DNA of 64,000 nt, from the NCBI GenBank assembly GCA_022649305.1, contig JALCNW010000010.1:18008-82007 (forward strand), in the 5' to 3' direction. Below, in pieces: positions 50,869 through 63,966 of this stretch; positions within the stretch are counted from its first letter, which is position 1; every line of letters begins with the position of its first letter. The position numbers were made by a program, and so were the translations under genes. The notes under the pieces are model-generated. The model saw only the letters and a program-made list of their open reading frames with translations. It did no database searches and was not told the origin of the DNA. Origin of the DNA: Enterobacter sp. (GTDB lineage: Bacteria; Pseudomonadota; Gammaproteobacteria; Enterobacterales; Enterobacteriaceae).

Positions 50869-51564
50869 TTAGCCCACTACAGCCAAAATAATCGGGAACA
50901 GGAAGGGGGCAATGAGCGAGGTCATGATCCCGCAGATCACCAGCGCCAGTGAACTAAACGCACCTTCCTGATAGTCCAGTTCTGCACAACGGGCGGTGCC
51001 GAGGGCATGCGAAGCCGTACCCATGGCCAGGCCACGCGCTGCTTTGGTCCGAATACGCATCAAATTCAGCAAAGTATGGCCAAACACGGCACCCAGAATA
51101 CCCACAAAGATAACGCACATCGCACTGATGGCCGGGATACCACCCAGGCTGCCGCCGACCGCCATTGCAATAGGCGTGGTGACAGATTTTGGCAATATAG
51201 AGGCGGCGATTTGTGGCGATGCGCCCATTAGCAGAGCGACGCTTGTACCGGTCACCATAGCGACCACGCTACCTACCAGACAGATCGTAATAATGGATTT
51301 CCAGCGCGCGCGGATTTGATGAAGTTGCTCATAAAGAGGAAACGCCAGCGCGACGACGGCAGGTTGCAGCAGATCGTTCAGGACTTTGCTGCCTGCGAAA
51401 TAACGATCGTAGGAGATGCCGGTCAACAGCAGGAAAGGGATAATCACCACCATCGCGACCAGTAAGGGGTTCAGCAAGGCCATTTTAAAACGAGCAGCGA
51501 GCTTACGCGCGGCAAAGAAAACCATCAGCGTTAAGGGCAACGACCACCAGATATTTGCCATCAT
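50869..51564 (-). CDS. yohK: YohK, LrgB/CidB-type membrane protein
   Basis: YohK belongs to the LrgB/CidB family, membrane partners of holin-like proteins. The 231-residue protein has about seven helices and the [19 protein letters not shown] block, then SHALGTARC, both hallmarks of LrgB. Homologues have been linked to murein hydrolase control and to glycolate or pyruvate export. It overlaps yohJ by four bases (ATGA), so the pair is coupled. The start at 51564 (MMANIWW) fits the family; the frame is open further upstream inside yohJ. Confidence 0.93.
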   Translation of the reverse strand: MMANIWWSLPLTLMVFFAARKLAARFKMALLNPLLVAMVVIIPFLLLTGISYDRYFAGSKVLNDLLQPAVVALAFPLYEQLHQIRARWKSIITICLVGSVVAMVTGTSVALLMGASPQIAASILPKSVTTPIAMAVGGSLGGIPAISAMCVIFVGILGAVFGHTLLNLMRIRTKAARGLAMGTASHALGTARCAELDYQEGAFSSLALVICGIMTSLIAPFLFPIILAVVG

Positions 51565-51959
51565 TTTTTGGCTCCTTTCTGCCCGACCACTTTGCGCTCG
51601 CCGTGTACCAGATGTGAACTCCAGCTGACGACCAGGAACACAACCAGCGTGCTGATTGCGCAAGAGACCACAATCGGACCAAACTGGGCTTTGAGCACAT
51701 CATAATATTGCATCACCCCTACGCCGATCGGCACAAACAGTAGCGCCATATAGCGGATCAGCACAAAGCAGCCAGGGTTGACCCATTTAGCAGGCAGGAT
51801 CTGTAGTGCCAGCAACAGGAACATAATGAGCATGCCAATGATACTGCCGGGGATGGTAATCGGCAGCAGGGAAGAGATGAATATTCCCGCATACAGACAA
51901 GCATAAATCAGGACGAATGCGCGCAGGTACTGCCAGACAACAATCAATGATTTGGTCAT
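51561..51959 (-). CDS. yohJ: YohJ, LrgA/CidA holin-like protein
   Basis: YohJ is a 132-residue, four-helix membrane protein of the LrgA/CidA holin-like family, with the [19 protein letters not shown] helix and the [23 protein letters not shown] block. It works with YohK, which it overlaps by four bases. Its own start is at 51959 ([10 protein letters not shown]). It is divergent from the methionine aminopeptidase paralogue with 203 bases between, and no shared operator is obvious. Confidence 0.93.
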   Translation of the reverse strand: MTKSLIVVWQYLRAFVLIYACLYAGIFISSLLPITIPGSIIGMLIMFLLLALQILPAKWVNPGCFVLIRYMALLFVPIGVGVMQYYDVLKAQFGPIVVSCAISTLVVFLVVSWSSHLVHGERKVVGQKGAKK

Positions 51960-52162
51960 GGTTAAAGTCCTTAATAAAACGCATTCATCATACAATTAAA
52001 CCTCAAAACGTGCTACGGATCACATCATGATTTTTGAGCATACCAGACATTCCTTTTTGGAACGTCGGGCATTTCCACAAATAGACAGGGCTCTGTTTAC
52101 GTGCCAGTATTTGTTTTATATAGGAATCAATCGATTAAGTATAACGCCGCAGGAGATTTACG

Positions 52163-52942
52163 ATGCCGTCAATAATCATTAAAACCGCAGACGAACTAGC
52201 CAGACAGCGCCACGCCGGTGAACTGTTGGCTTCTGTCTTTACTATGTTAGACGGATTTATCGTACCAGGCGTTACGACCATGGCGATTAACGATCGCGTG
52301 GAAGATTTTATTGTTAATCAACTGCATTCCCGCCCTGCCAGCAAAGGGCAGTATGACTTTCCTTACGTGTTAAATACGTCCGTGAACGACGTGGTTTGTC
52401 ACGGGATCCCTAAGGAATCAGAACATTTGAAGTCTAGCGCAATCGTGAATGTGGATATCACTCTGGAAAAGGACGGCATGATCGCCGACTCCAGCAAGAT
52501 GTACCTGATTGGTGACGTCTCGCCGCTGGCTCGTCAACTGGTAAAGAAAACCTACGAAGCGATGTGGAAAGGCATCAAAGCCGTCAAGCCTGGCGCGACG
52601 CTTGGCGACATTGGTCATGCGATTCAGTCATACGTTGAAAGCAACGGCTACAGCGTGGTGAGGGAGTATTGCGGGCATGGTATCGGGAAGGAGATGCATG
52701 AAGAACCTTCGGTGCTGCATTACGGTAAGCCAGGCGAGGGCGCTGTGTTGCAGGAGGGCATGGTCTTTACTATCGAACCGATGGTTAACCAGGGCGGCAG
52801 CCGGATAAAAACGAAGAAAGACGGCTGGACCGTGGTCACGCGGGACAAAAAACTGTCGGCACAGTGGGAACATACGATTGCCGTAACGGCAGACGGCTAC
52901 GAGGTGCTGACGCTACGCCCTGGAGAAAGCGTACCAGGCTAA
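52163..52942 (+). CDS. type I methionine aminopeptidase paralogue
   Basis: This 259-residue protein has the pita-bread fold of type I methionine aminopeptidases and aligns with E. coli Map with a one-residue shift. All metal ligands are kept: Asp98 (VNVD), Asp109 (IADSS), His172 (GHGIG), Glu205 (FTIEP) and Glu236 (WEHT), and His80 (VCHG). The S1 pocket that grips methionine in Map (Cys59, Tyr62, Tyr65, Cys70, Phe177) reads Ser60, Gln63, Phe66, Asn71 and Met178 here; only Trp222 is unchanged. The housekeeping map is expected elsewhere, next to rpsB. Ribosome site CAGGAGAT. A terminator separates it from dusC. Altered substrate preference is likely but unproven. Confidence 0.9.
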   Translation: MPSIIIKTADELARQRHAGELLASVFTMLDGFIVPGVTTMAINDRVEDFIVNQLHSRPASKGQYDFPYVLNTSVNDVVCHGIPKESEHLKSSAIVNVDITLEKDGMIADSSKMYLIGDVSPLARQLVKKTYEAMWKGIKAVKPGATLGDIGHAIQSYVESNGYSVVREYCGHGIGKEMHEEPSVLHYGKPGEGAVLQEGMVFTIEPMVNQGGSRIKTKKDGWTVVTRDKKLSAQWEHTIAVTADGYEVLTLRPGESVPG

Positions 52943-52977
52943 AAACGGCGCAGAAAGAGGCCTTTTCACCTATCGGG

Positions 52978-53006
52978 AGACCCGCTACTATAGCGGGTCT
53001 TTTTTC
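52978..53006 (+). terminator. terminator between the map paralogue and dusC
   Basis: A 10-bp perfect stem (AGACCCGCTA / TAGCGGGTCT, 52978-52987 with 52991-53000) with a 3-base loop is followed by six T residues. Confidence 0.9.
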
Positions 53007-53019
53007 ACAGGTACTGATA

Positions 53020-53952
53020 ATGCGTGTTTTACTGGCCCCGATGGAAGGCGTGCTCGACTCATTAGTGCGCGAGCTGCTGACCGAGGTTAACGACTACGAT
53101 CTCTGCGTCACCGAATTTTTGCGGGTGGTCGATATGTTGTTGCCGGTAAAGTCGTTTTATCGCCTTTGCCCTGAGCTACATCGCCAGAGCCGCACGACTT
53201 CCGGCACGCTGGTACGCGTTCAGCTTTTGGGGCAATACCCTGAATGGCTGGCGGAAAACGCTGCTCGCGCCGTGGAACTCGGCTCTTACGGCGTCGATCT
53301 AAACTGCGGCTGCCCGTCGAAAATGGTCAACGGCAGCGGTGGCGGTGCGACGTTGCTTAAAGATCCCGAGCTGATTTATCGCGGCGCAAAAGCGATGCGT
53401 GAAGCGGTGCCAGCCCATCTGCCCGTGACGGTTAAGATTCGCCTGGGGTGGGACAGCGGCGACCGGCAGTTTGAAATTGCCGATGCGGTGCAACAGGCCG
53501 GAGCGACCGAGTTGGTTGTCCATGGCCGCACGAAAGAAGACGGCTACAAGGCAGAACGCATCAACTGGCAGGCGATAGGTGAAATTCGTCAACGTTTGTC
53601 TATTCCTGTTATCGCTAATGGCGAAATCTGGGACTACGACAGCGCGCAGGCTTGTCTCAAAGAGACGGGCTGCGATGCGGTGATGATTGGTCGCGGCGCG
53701 CTCAACGTGCCGAATCTGAGCCGTATGGTGAAGTATAACGAACCGCGTATGGCTTGGGTTGACGTTGTCACACTATTGCAAAAATACACACGTCTGGAAA
53801 AACAGGGCGATACCGGCCTTTATCATGTTGCGCGCATTAAGCAGTGGCTAAGCTATTTACGCAAAGAGTACAGCGAAGCGTTAGGGTTATTCCAGGAAGT
53901 CCGCACGCTGCAAACGTCAGCCGATATTGCGCGCGTCATCCAGTCCAAATAA
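53020..53952 (+). CDS. dusC: tRNA-dihydrouridine(16) synthase
   Basis: DusC reduces U16 of tRNA to dihydrouridine with FMN and NADPH. The 310-residue TIM-barrel protein starts [13 protein letters not shown], with the FMN site and the catalytic Cys in [19 protein letters not shown] (about residue 98), then [19 protein letters not shown] and IANGEIWD. A helical C-terminal RNA-binding domain follows. The start at 53020 follows the terminator of the previous gene by 14 bases, with a weak CACAGGTAC ribosome region. Confidence 0.96.
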   Translation: MRVLLAPMEGVLDSLVRELLTEVNDYDLCVTEFLRVVDMLLPVKSFYRLCPELHRQSRTTSGTLVRVQLLGQYPEWLAENAARAVELGSYGVDLNCGCPSKMVNGSGGGATLLKDPELIYRGAKAMREAVPAHLPVTVKIRLGWDSGDRQFEIADAVQQAGATELVVHGRTKEDGYKAERINWQAIGEIRQRLSIPVIANGEIWDYDSAQACLKETGCDAVMIGRGALNVPNLSRMVKYNEPRMAWVDVVTLLQKYTRLEKQGDTGLYHVARIKQWLSYLRKEYSEALGLFQEVRTLQTSADIARVIQSK

Positions 53953-54055
53953 AACCGATAAACCTTTCTTTCCGGCGATACTAATCACGATCTGCATCAC
54001 GTTTTTACCCGTGATGCATTGAGGCCACGAATCAAAGTGGTAGAGTGACAAAACT

Positions 54056-54080
54056 GGATTGTTACTGCTGCGGCAGGCAA

Positions 54081-54084
<4 letters not shown>
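54056..54084 (+). promoter_or_regulatory. ribonucleic antiterminator (RAT) before bglG-type gene
   Basis: GGATTGTTACTGCTGCGGCAGGCAAAACC fits the RAT consensus bound by BglG-type proteins. Its 3' end overlaps the terminator stem, so formation of one excludes the other. Confidence 0.92.
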
Positions 54085-54969
<885 letters not shown>

Positions 54970-54979
54970 GCCCAAAACT

Positions 54980-58374
<3,395 letters not shown>

Positions 58375-58385
58375 GCGTAGGACGT

Positions 58386-58412
58386 GCCCGTCAGGTGCAA
58401 TACCTGACGGGC
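58386..58412. repeat. perfect stem-loop between the bgl hydrolase and yohP
   Basis: An 11-bp perfect inverted repeat (GCCCGTCAGGT / ACCTGACGGGC, 58386-58396 with 58402-58412) has a 5-base loop. It follows the operon end without a T-run, and resembles a REP-like 3' element or a terminator of yohP on the other strand. Confidence 0.6.
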
Positions 58413-58419
58413 AACATCA

Positions 58420-58503
58420 TCAGAAAATCATCTTAAATACGCCAGTGACCACCAGCAGGCCAATAATGAATATGATTAAGATAGCCCAAAGTAATATTTT
58501 CAT
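58420..58503 (-). CDS. yohP: YohP, 27-residue membrane micro-protein
   Basis: The 28-codon frame on the minus strand begins MKILLWAILIIF and ends GVFKMIF, matching E. coli YohP except for a few conservative changes. It has one transmembrane helix and a short basic C-terminal end. YohP in E. coli is inserted into the inner membrane and its mRNA is membrane-targeted; the function is unknown. A purine-rich GGGAGAAGGGA ribosome site precedes the ATG. The gene is too short for ordinary gene finders. It is divergent from mdtQ. Confidence 0.92.
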   Translation of the reverse strand: MKILLWAILIIFIIGLLVVTGVFKMIF

Positions 58504-58721
58504 TCCCTTCTCCCTTGCTAAACGAGCGTAAGTTAATAAGTGTAGCAGCCAGACGGAAGCATAAAATCATAAGCACCGTGAATGATTGCAATTATCTAAT
58601 TCGCAAGGGGAATATTTTTCCAAATATGTGAATGTATGACATTTTACGGATTGCCACGGGTTACTAAAAAAAAGAAAAATAGCAGGCGTAATTTGCCACT
58701 TTATTTTTATGTGAATGCGTC

Positions 58722-60137
58722 ATGAAACGTTCAATTATTTATTCTTGCAGTCTGCCTCTGTCGTTACTTCTTGTTGCCTGCGCGCCCAGCCACGATACGG
58801 CGTCGCTTCAACAGCACGCTCCTTTAGCAAAAATAGACACTCAGTTAACCACGGGTCAGTGGCCGAAAAATGAGTGGTGGAAAGATTTCCACGATCCCAG
58901 GCTTGATGCGTTAATTGCTAAAGCACAGGCAGACGCGCCGGATATGCAAATTGCCCGGCAGCGCATTGCCCTGGCCGAGGCGCAGGCGAAAATGGCGGCG
59001 GCCGCTGATGGCCCACAGGTTGATTTTTCAGCCGATGCTGAACGACAAAAAATGTCGGCTGAAGGCCTGATGGGGCCGTTTGCGTTAACCGATCCTGCGG
59101 CAGGGACAACCGGGCCCTGGTATACCAACGGGACATTCGGCCTGACTGCGGGTTGGGATTTAGACCTGTGGGGTAAAAACCGCGCGCAGGTTGAAGCACG
59201 CATTGGTAAGGTCAACGCGCAAAAGGCAGAGATGGAACAAACACGTCAACTGCTCGCGAGCAGCGTGGCGCGTCTCTATTGGGAGTGGCAAACGCAGTCT
59301 GCGATTGGCAACGTGCTGACGGCGATTAAACAGGAGCAGGACAATATTATCGCTGCCGATCGTGAGCTGTACCAGCACGGCATCACCTCCTCTGTAGAAG
59401 GGGTTGAAACGGATATTAACTCCAGCAAAACCGATGAGCGCCTGGCAGAGGTCAGCGGGAAAATGAAGACCATTGAGGCGCGTTTACAGGCCCTCACCAA
59501 TGACACATCTATAAAACTGACCCCGCATGCGCTGCCTAAGGTTGAAGCTTCTCTGCCTTCTACTTTGGGTTACGAACTGTTGGCCCGTCGTCCGGATCTT
59601 CAGGAAGCACACTGGTATATCGAGGCCTCGCTCAGCCAGATTGACGCGGCAAAAGCGGCATTTTATCCCGATGTGAACCTGATGGCCTTCCTGCAACAGG
59701 ATGCGCTGCATTTAAGCGATTTGTTCCGCTCCTCGGCGCAGCAAATGGGGGTGACCGCAGGGTTTACCTTGCCGATATTTGACAGCGGTCGGCTCAATGC
59801 AAATCTTGATATTGCCCAGGCACAAAGCAACCTGAGCGTCGCAAATTACAACAAGGCCGTTGTTGATGCAGTGAATCAAGTCGCGCGTACCGCCAGCGAA
59901 GTGGAAACGCTGATGGCGAAAAACCAGCACCAGCAGCGGGTAGAAGCCGATGCGGCACGGGTTGTTGGGCTGGCGCAGGCGCGGTTAAGCGCCGGAATTA
60001 TTGCCGGGTCGCGCGTGAGCGAGGCCAGAATTCCGGCTCTGCAGGAGCAAATTGCCGGGCTGACGCTCAAGGGCCAATATGTCGATGCGACGCTTCAACT
60101 GACCTCGGCACTGGGTGGCGGCTATCATCACGGGTAA
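58722..60137 (+). CDS. mdtQ: outer-membrane efflux lipoprotein MdtQ
   Basis: MdtQ is an outer-membrane factor of the NodT/TolC type. The 471-residue precursor has a lipoprotein signal with lipobox LLVAC near residue 20 and two OEP repeats (about 60-250 and 280-460), with WDLDLWGKN, typical of this class. E. coli K-12 carries only a broken copy; here the reading frame is complete. No pump or membrane-fusion partner is beside it, so its partner must be encoded elsewhere. The ribosome site is weak (no clear GGAG). Confidence 0.88.
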   Translation: MKRSIIYSCSLPLSLLLVACAPSHDTASLQQHAPLAKIDTQLTTGQWPKNEWWKDFHDPRLDALIAKAQADAPDMQIARQRIALAEAQAKMAAAADGPQVDFSADAERQKMSAEGLMGPFALTDPAAGTTGPWYTNGTFGLTAGWDLDLWGKNRAQVEARIGKVNAQKAEMEQTRQLLASSVARLYWEWQTQSAIGNVLTAIKQEQDNIIAADRELYQHGITSSVEGVETDINSSKTDERLAEVSGKMKTIEARLQALTNDTSIKLTPHALPKVEASLPSTLGYELLARRPDLQEAHWYIEASLSQIDAAKAAFYPDVNLMAFLQQDALHLSDLFRSSAQQMGVTAGFTLPIFDSGRLNANLDIAQAQSNLSVANYNKAVVDAVNQVARTASEVETLMAKNQHQQRVEADAARVVGLAQARLSAGIIAGSRVSEARIPALQEQIAGLTLKGQYVDATLQLTSALGGGYHHG

Positions 60138-60188
60138 AACGTGAGGGTTATCTATACTTACCTCTTTGCAGGTTTTCAGGAGGTGAGT

Positions 60189-60959
60189 ATGGAATCGAAT
60201 CATCGTGTTGCGATTGTCACCGCATCGGATTCAGGAATTGGCAAAACCACGGCGTTAATGCTGGCTGAACGTGGCTTTGATATTGGCGTCACCTGGCATT
60301 CTGATGAACAAGGCGCGCAGGAAACATGTCGCGAAGTTGAGCGCCGTGGCCGCCGCGCTGAAGCTATCCAACTGGATTTAAGCCATCTTCCTGATGGGGC
60401 CAAAGCCATTGCGACACTTATTGACCGTTTTGGCCGACTCGACGTGCTGGTTAACAATGCCGGGGCAATGGCAAAAGCGCCGTTTCTTGACATGAACTTT
60501 GACGACTGGCGTTCAATTTTCACCGTCGATGTGGATGGCGCTTTTCTCTGCTCTCAAATTGCCGCCCGACAGATGGTGAAGCAAGGGCATGGGGGGCGAA
60601 TAGTGAATATTACGTCGGTGCATGAACATACTCCGCTGCCTGACGCCAGCGCCTACACGGCGGCGAAACATGCGCTGGGCGGGCTCACCAAGTCCATGGC
60701 GCTGGAGTTGGTACAGCACAAAATTCTGGTCAACGCCGTTGCGCCCGGCGCTATCGCCACGCCAATGAATGACATGGACGACGACGAAGTGGAGGACGGT
60801 TCAATGCCAGAAATCCCGCTGGCGAGGCCGGGGCATACCAAAGAGATTGCCAGCCTCGTGGCGTGGTTATGCGATACCGACGCCAGCTACACCACCGGGC
60901 AATCGTTTATCGTCGACGGTGGGTTTATGCTGGCAAATCCGCAGTTTAAGCCGGCATGA
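60189..60959 (+). CDS. yohF: short-chain dehydrogenase YohF
   Basis: YohF is an SDR oxidoreductase of unknown substrate. The 256-residue protein has the NAD(P) motif as TASDSGIG (Gly-rich TGxxxGIG with the first Gly changed to Ala, also seen in E. coli), NNAG, the catalytic Ser in TSVHEH, YTAAK with Tyr and Lys, and the C-terminal GQSFIVDGG. Ribosome site CAGGAGGTGAG is strong and fixes the start at 60189. It follows mdtQ by 51 bases. Confidence 0.93.
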   Translation: MESNHRVAIVTASDSGIGKTTALMLAERGFDIGVTWHSDEQGAQETCREVERRGRRAEAIQLDLSHLPDGAKAIATLIDRFGRLDVLVNNAGAMAKAPFLDMNFDDWRSIFTVDVDGAFLCSQIAARQMVKQGHGGRIVNITSVHEHTPLPDASAYTAAKHALGGLTKSMALELVQHKILVNAVAPGAIATPMNDMDDDEVEDGSMPEIPLARPGHTKEIASLVAWLCDTDASYTTGQSFIVDGGFMLANPQFKPA

Positions 60960-60972
60960 GGATAACCCGTCA

Positions 60973-61536
60973 CTACCGATTTTTTTCGCGGTGCTTCAGC
61001 CACAGTCGCACCGCAATCACGGCCACTACCACCACAATCAGCCACGCCCAGTGCTTAAGATGTTGATCGAGATGATGCAGCCACGGACCAATCACCTCGC
61101 CGCCAACATAGCCTAACGAGGTGAAGATCAGTGCCCAGGCAATGGCACCGACAATATTGAGCGGCAGGAAAATCTTCGGCGAAAGTCGGCTCGCCCCAAT
61201 CAGCAGCGGGCCGATAATGCGAAAGCCGTACATAAACCGCGTTCCTATCACGAACAGGTAAGGGTGGCGCTGGATGAGACGTTGGGCGCGGTTAATTTTC
61301 TTTTGATGTTTCGCAAAACGTTTCAAAAGGGTTGGCCCAAAACGTAAGCCCAGGACGTAGAGCAGCTGATCGCCAATCATGCCGCCCAGGGCAACGGCGG
61401 CGACAACCAGTGGAAAACGTAGCAATCCCTGATGCGCCGCCACACCGCCAAGAAGGGTGATGGTTTCGCCTTCAGCCACGCTGCCTATCACCAGCGCAGC
61501 ATAACCATATTGTTCTATCAAACCATTGATATCCAT
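60973..61536 (-). CDS. yohD: YohD, DedA-family membrane protein
   Basis: The 187-residue polytopic inner-membrane protein has the DedA/SNARE-associated domain, with the conserved GGxxGDQLLYVLGLRFG-type segment (about residues 50-66) and RFMYGFRIIGPLLIGASR. DedA proteins are thought to flip or scramble phospholipids or the carrier lipid, driven by proton-motive force. It is convergent with yohF with only 13 bases between them, and no terminator separates them. Confidence 0.93.
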   Translation of the reverse strand: MDINGLIEQYGYAALVIGSVAEGETITLLGGVAAHQGLLRFPLVVAAVALGGMIGDQLLYVLGLRFGPTLLKRFAKHQKKINRAQRLIQRHPYLFVIGTRFMYGFRIIGPLLIGASRLSPKIFLPLNIVGAIAWALIFTSLGYVGGEVIGPWLHHLDQHLKHWAWLIVVVVAVIAVRLWLKHREKNR

Positions 61537-61711
61537 AACGTCAGCGGAGTCTCCCTGCGAAAGTCTGCATTAAGCATACACCCTGTGAATCAATGGAGGG
61601 GAAACCACAGACAATTCCCATCGACTGCATTTTTCATGCTGTACATAAAATAATCTAAATGCTGCATTATACTGAGAGTATCGCTGTCCGGGTCGACAAC
61701 AAGGGGGCTGT

Positions 61712-62299
61712 ATGAACCATGTCTGGGGACTGTTTTCCCATCCCGATCGTGAGATGCATGTCATTAGAACTGAGAACGAAACGGTCGCGCATCACTACAC
61801 CCATCATGTTCTGCTCATGGCGGCAGTGCCGGTGATCTGCGCATTTATTGGCACAACACAAATTGGCTGGAACTTCGGCGATGGTAACATCGTGAAGCTC
61901 TCATGGATGTCCGGGCTGGCGCTGGCCGTGGTGTTCTACGGTTTGATGTTGGCAGGCGTGGCGATCATGGGGCGAGTCATATACTGGATGGCGCGGAACT
62001 ATCCGCAACGTCCATCATTGACGCTCTGTATGGTTTTCGCCGGATACGTGGCAACACCGCTGTTTATGAGCGGCGTTGTGGCGCTTTATCCGCTGGTATG
62101 GCTTTGCGCGCTGATAGGAACTATCGCGCTATTTTATACCGGCTACCTGCTGTTTGTCGGGATCCCAACCTTCCTGAATATCAACAAAGATGAGGGGCTC
62201 AACTTCTCCGGCTCAACCCTCGCCATTGGGGTGCTGGTCCTCGAAGCGCTCCTCGCGCTGACCGTCATCCTGTGGGGTTATGGCTACCGCCTCTTCTGA
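61712..62299 (+). CDS. yohC: YohC, YIP1-family inner-membrane protein
   Basis: The 195-residue protein matches E. coli YohC. It has five transmembrane helices of the YIP1 (DUF1282) type and the conserved opening MNHVWGLFSHPDREMHVI. The function is unknown. The ribosome site is AGGGGG before the ATG. It is divergent from yohD with a 175-base gap and stands ahead of pbpG, with a strong stem-loop in between. Confidence 0.92.
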   Translation: MNHVWGLFSHPDREMHVIRTENETVAHHYTHHVLLMAAVPVICAFIGTTQIGWNFGDGNIVKLSWMSGLALAVVFYGLMLAGVAIMGRVIYWMARNYPQRPSLTLCMVFAGYVATPLFMSGVVALYPLVWLCALIGTIALFYTGYLLFVGIPTFLNINKDEGLNFSGSTLAIGVLVLEALLALTVILWGYGYRLF

Positions 62300-62305
62300 C
62301 CTGAA

Positions 62306-62335
62306 TGCATTGCTGGCGTAAATGCCAGCAATGCA
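62306..62335. repeat. perfect stem-loop after yohC
   Basis: A perfect 12-bp inverted repeat (TGCATTGCTGGC / GCCAGCAATGCA) has a 6-base loop. It lies seven bases after the yohC stop. It has no T-run, but its strength suggests it protects the yohC mRNA 3' end or acts as a rho-linked terminator. Confidence 0.65.
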
Positions 62336-62466
62336 GCATCTGTTCACGAATATCCACTGGCGACATGCTACATGGACCGCTATGATGCCTTTGCCAGCCT
62401 GTGTAGGCCCGTTTTCACAGGAGGCGTACGTCATCACGTGCCTGAATAATTATCAGAAGTCTCACC

Positions 62467-63411
62467 ATGCTGAAAATCCGAGTTTCTTTACTTAGCCTCG
62501 CGCTGATGCTGGCGGTGCCCGTTGCGCTGCCTGCGATCGCCAAAACGTCCACGGTGGCCAGCGCCGCCCAACCGGATATCGCCTCCGGTAGTGCGATGAT
62601 TGTCGATCTCAATACCAATAAAGTGATCTACTCAAGCCACCCGAATCTGGTGCGCCCGATCGCTTCTATCACCAAATTAATGACCGCGATGGTGGTGCTG
62701 GACGCACGGCTGCCGTTGGATGAGAAACTAAAAGTCGATATTAGCCAGACGCCGGAAATGAAGGGGATTTATTCTCGCGTGCGTTTAAACAGTGAAATCA
62801 GCCGCAAGAATATGTTGCTGCTGGCGCTGATGTCGTCTGAAAACCGCGCAGCGGCAAGCCTGGCGCATCATTATCCCGGCGGCTATGACGCATTCATTCG
62901 TGCAATGAATGCGAAAGCGAAGTCATTGGGTATGGTGAATACGCGCTTTGTTGAACCGACAGGGCTGTCGATTCATAACGTCTCGACCGCCAGTGATTTA
63001 ACCAAAATGCTGATTGCCAGTAAACAGTATCCGCTGATAGGCCAGCTCAGCACCACTCGTGAAGAGATGGCGACCTTTGCCAACCCGCCGTATACCCTGC
63101 CGTTCCGTAATACCAACCATCTGGTGTATCGCGATAACTGGAATATTCAGCTTACCAAAACTGGATTTACCAATGCGGCCGGTCACTGTCTGGTGATGCG
63201 TACCGTCTTTAACGGCAAACCGGTGGCGCTGGTGGTGATGGATGCATTCGGCAAATACACTCACTTTGCCGACGCCAGCCGTCTGCGTACCTGGATTGAA
63301 ACCGGGAAGGTGATGCCTGTTCCGGCTGCTGCGTTGAGCTATAAAAAGCAAAAGGCAGCGCAAATGGCCAGTGCGTCAACGTCCGGTGAACAGACCGCGC
63401 AGAACGACTAA
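62467..63411 (+). CDS. pbpG: D-alanyl-D-alanine endopeptidase PBP7
   Basis: PbpG (PBP7) is a periplasmic endopeptidase that cuts D-Ala-mDAP crosslinks in peptidoglycan. The 314-residue protein has a 25-residue signal peptide and the S11 peptidase domain with SxxK at Ser67-Lys70 (SITK), SxN as SSEN near residue 124, and KTG near residue 234 (TKTGFT), all intact. The length agrees with the family (about 310). The stop codon abuts the stop of the convergent GNAT gene without spacing. Confidence 0.96.
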   Translation: MLKIRVSLLSLALMLAVPVALPAIAKTSTVASAAQPDIASGSAMIVDLNTNKVIYSSHPNLVRPIASITKLMTAMVVLDARLPLDEKLKVDISQTPEMKGIYSRVRLNSEISRKNMLLLALMSSENRAAASLAHHYPGGYDAFIRAMNAKAKSLGMVNTRFVEPTGLSIHNVSTASDLTKMLIASKQYPLIGQLSTTREEMATFANPPYTLPFRNTNHLVYRDNWNIQLTKTGFTNAAGHCLVMRTVFNGKPVALVVMDAFGKYTHFADASRLRTWIETGKVMPVPAAALSYKKQKAAQMASASTSGEQTAQND

Positions 63412-63966
63412 CTATTCCGGCAGCGTCCAGTCACCCTCGTTGAGTGGACGCTGCATTATTAATGTATCCCGCCAGTTTCCTTTCTTGTAACCCACGCTTC
63501 TGAGCTGTCCGGCAATCTCAAAACCATGCTTTTTATGCAGTCGAATCGAGCCTGCATTGTTGTGCCCGTCACCCACGACAGCAATCATCTGCCGCCATGG
63601 GCCTTTCTCGCACCGTTCTATCAGGGCGTCCATCAGCGCGCTGCCAAACCCACGTCCGGTGGCGCTGGCGTCAACGTAGATGGACTCTTCAAGCGTATAA
63701 CGATAAGCCGGGCGCGGACGGTACAGCGAGGCGTAGCAATAGCCGACGACCACGCCACGATACAGCGCCACCATCCAGGGTAAACCTTCGGCCACTATGC
63801 TGCTCATGCGCTGGCGCATCTCATCAACGGTAGGGGGAATTTCTTCGAACGATGCACGACCGTTAAGCACATGCCAGGCGTAAATCGCGGCGATAGCATG
63901 AACGTCGTCAGGTTGGGCGTCACGCACCTCAACTTCGGTGGTAGATAATATTTCGACGGCCGACAT
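63412..63966 (-). CDS. GNAT-family N-acetyltransferase, phosphinothricin-type
   Basis: The 184-residue protein has the GNAT fold with the acetyl-CoA binding motif RGFGSALM (Q/RxxGxG/A type) near residue 107 and the GxxxxNxxSIRLHKKHGF motif B. The YxNxxV-type opening and ESIYVDASATGRG block place it with phosphinothricin acetyltransferase and MnaT-like enzymes, which acetylate methionine derivatives or the herbicide. The true substrate is unknown. It starts at 63966 with GAGGAGC upstream, is convergent with pbpG, and is not part of the K-12 order as I remember it. Confidence 0.85.
   Translation of the reverse strand: MSAVEILSTTEVEVRDAQPDDVHAIAAIYAWHVLNGRASFEEIPPTVDEMRQRMSSIVAEGLPWMVALYRGVVVGYCYASLYRPRPAYRYTLEESIYVDASATGRGFGSALMDALIERCEKGPWRQMIAVVGDGHNNAGSIRLHKKHGFEIAGQLRSVGYKKGNWRDTLIMQRPLNEGDWTLPE

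Noticed and set aside
52864..53019. Extended dusC start inside the map paralogue
   Set aside because: This would cross a strong terminator and precede the conserved [10 protein letters not shown] start.
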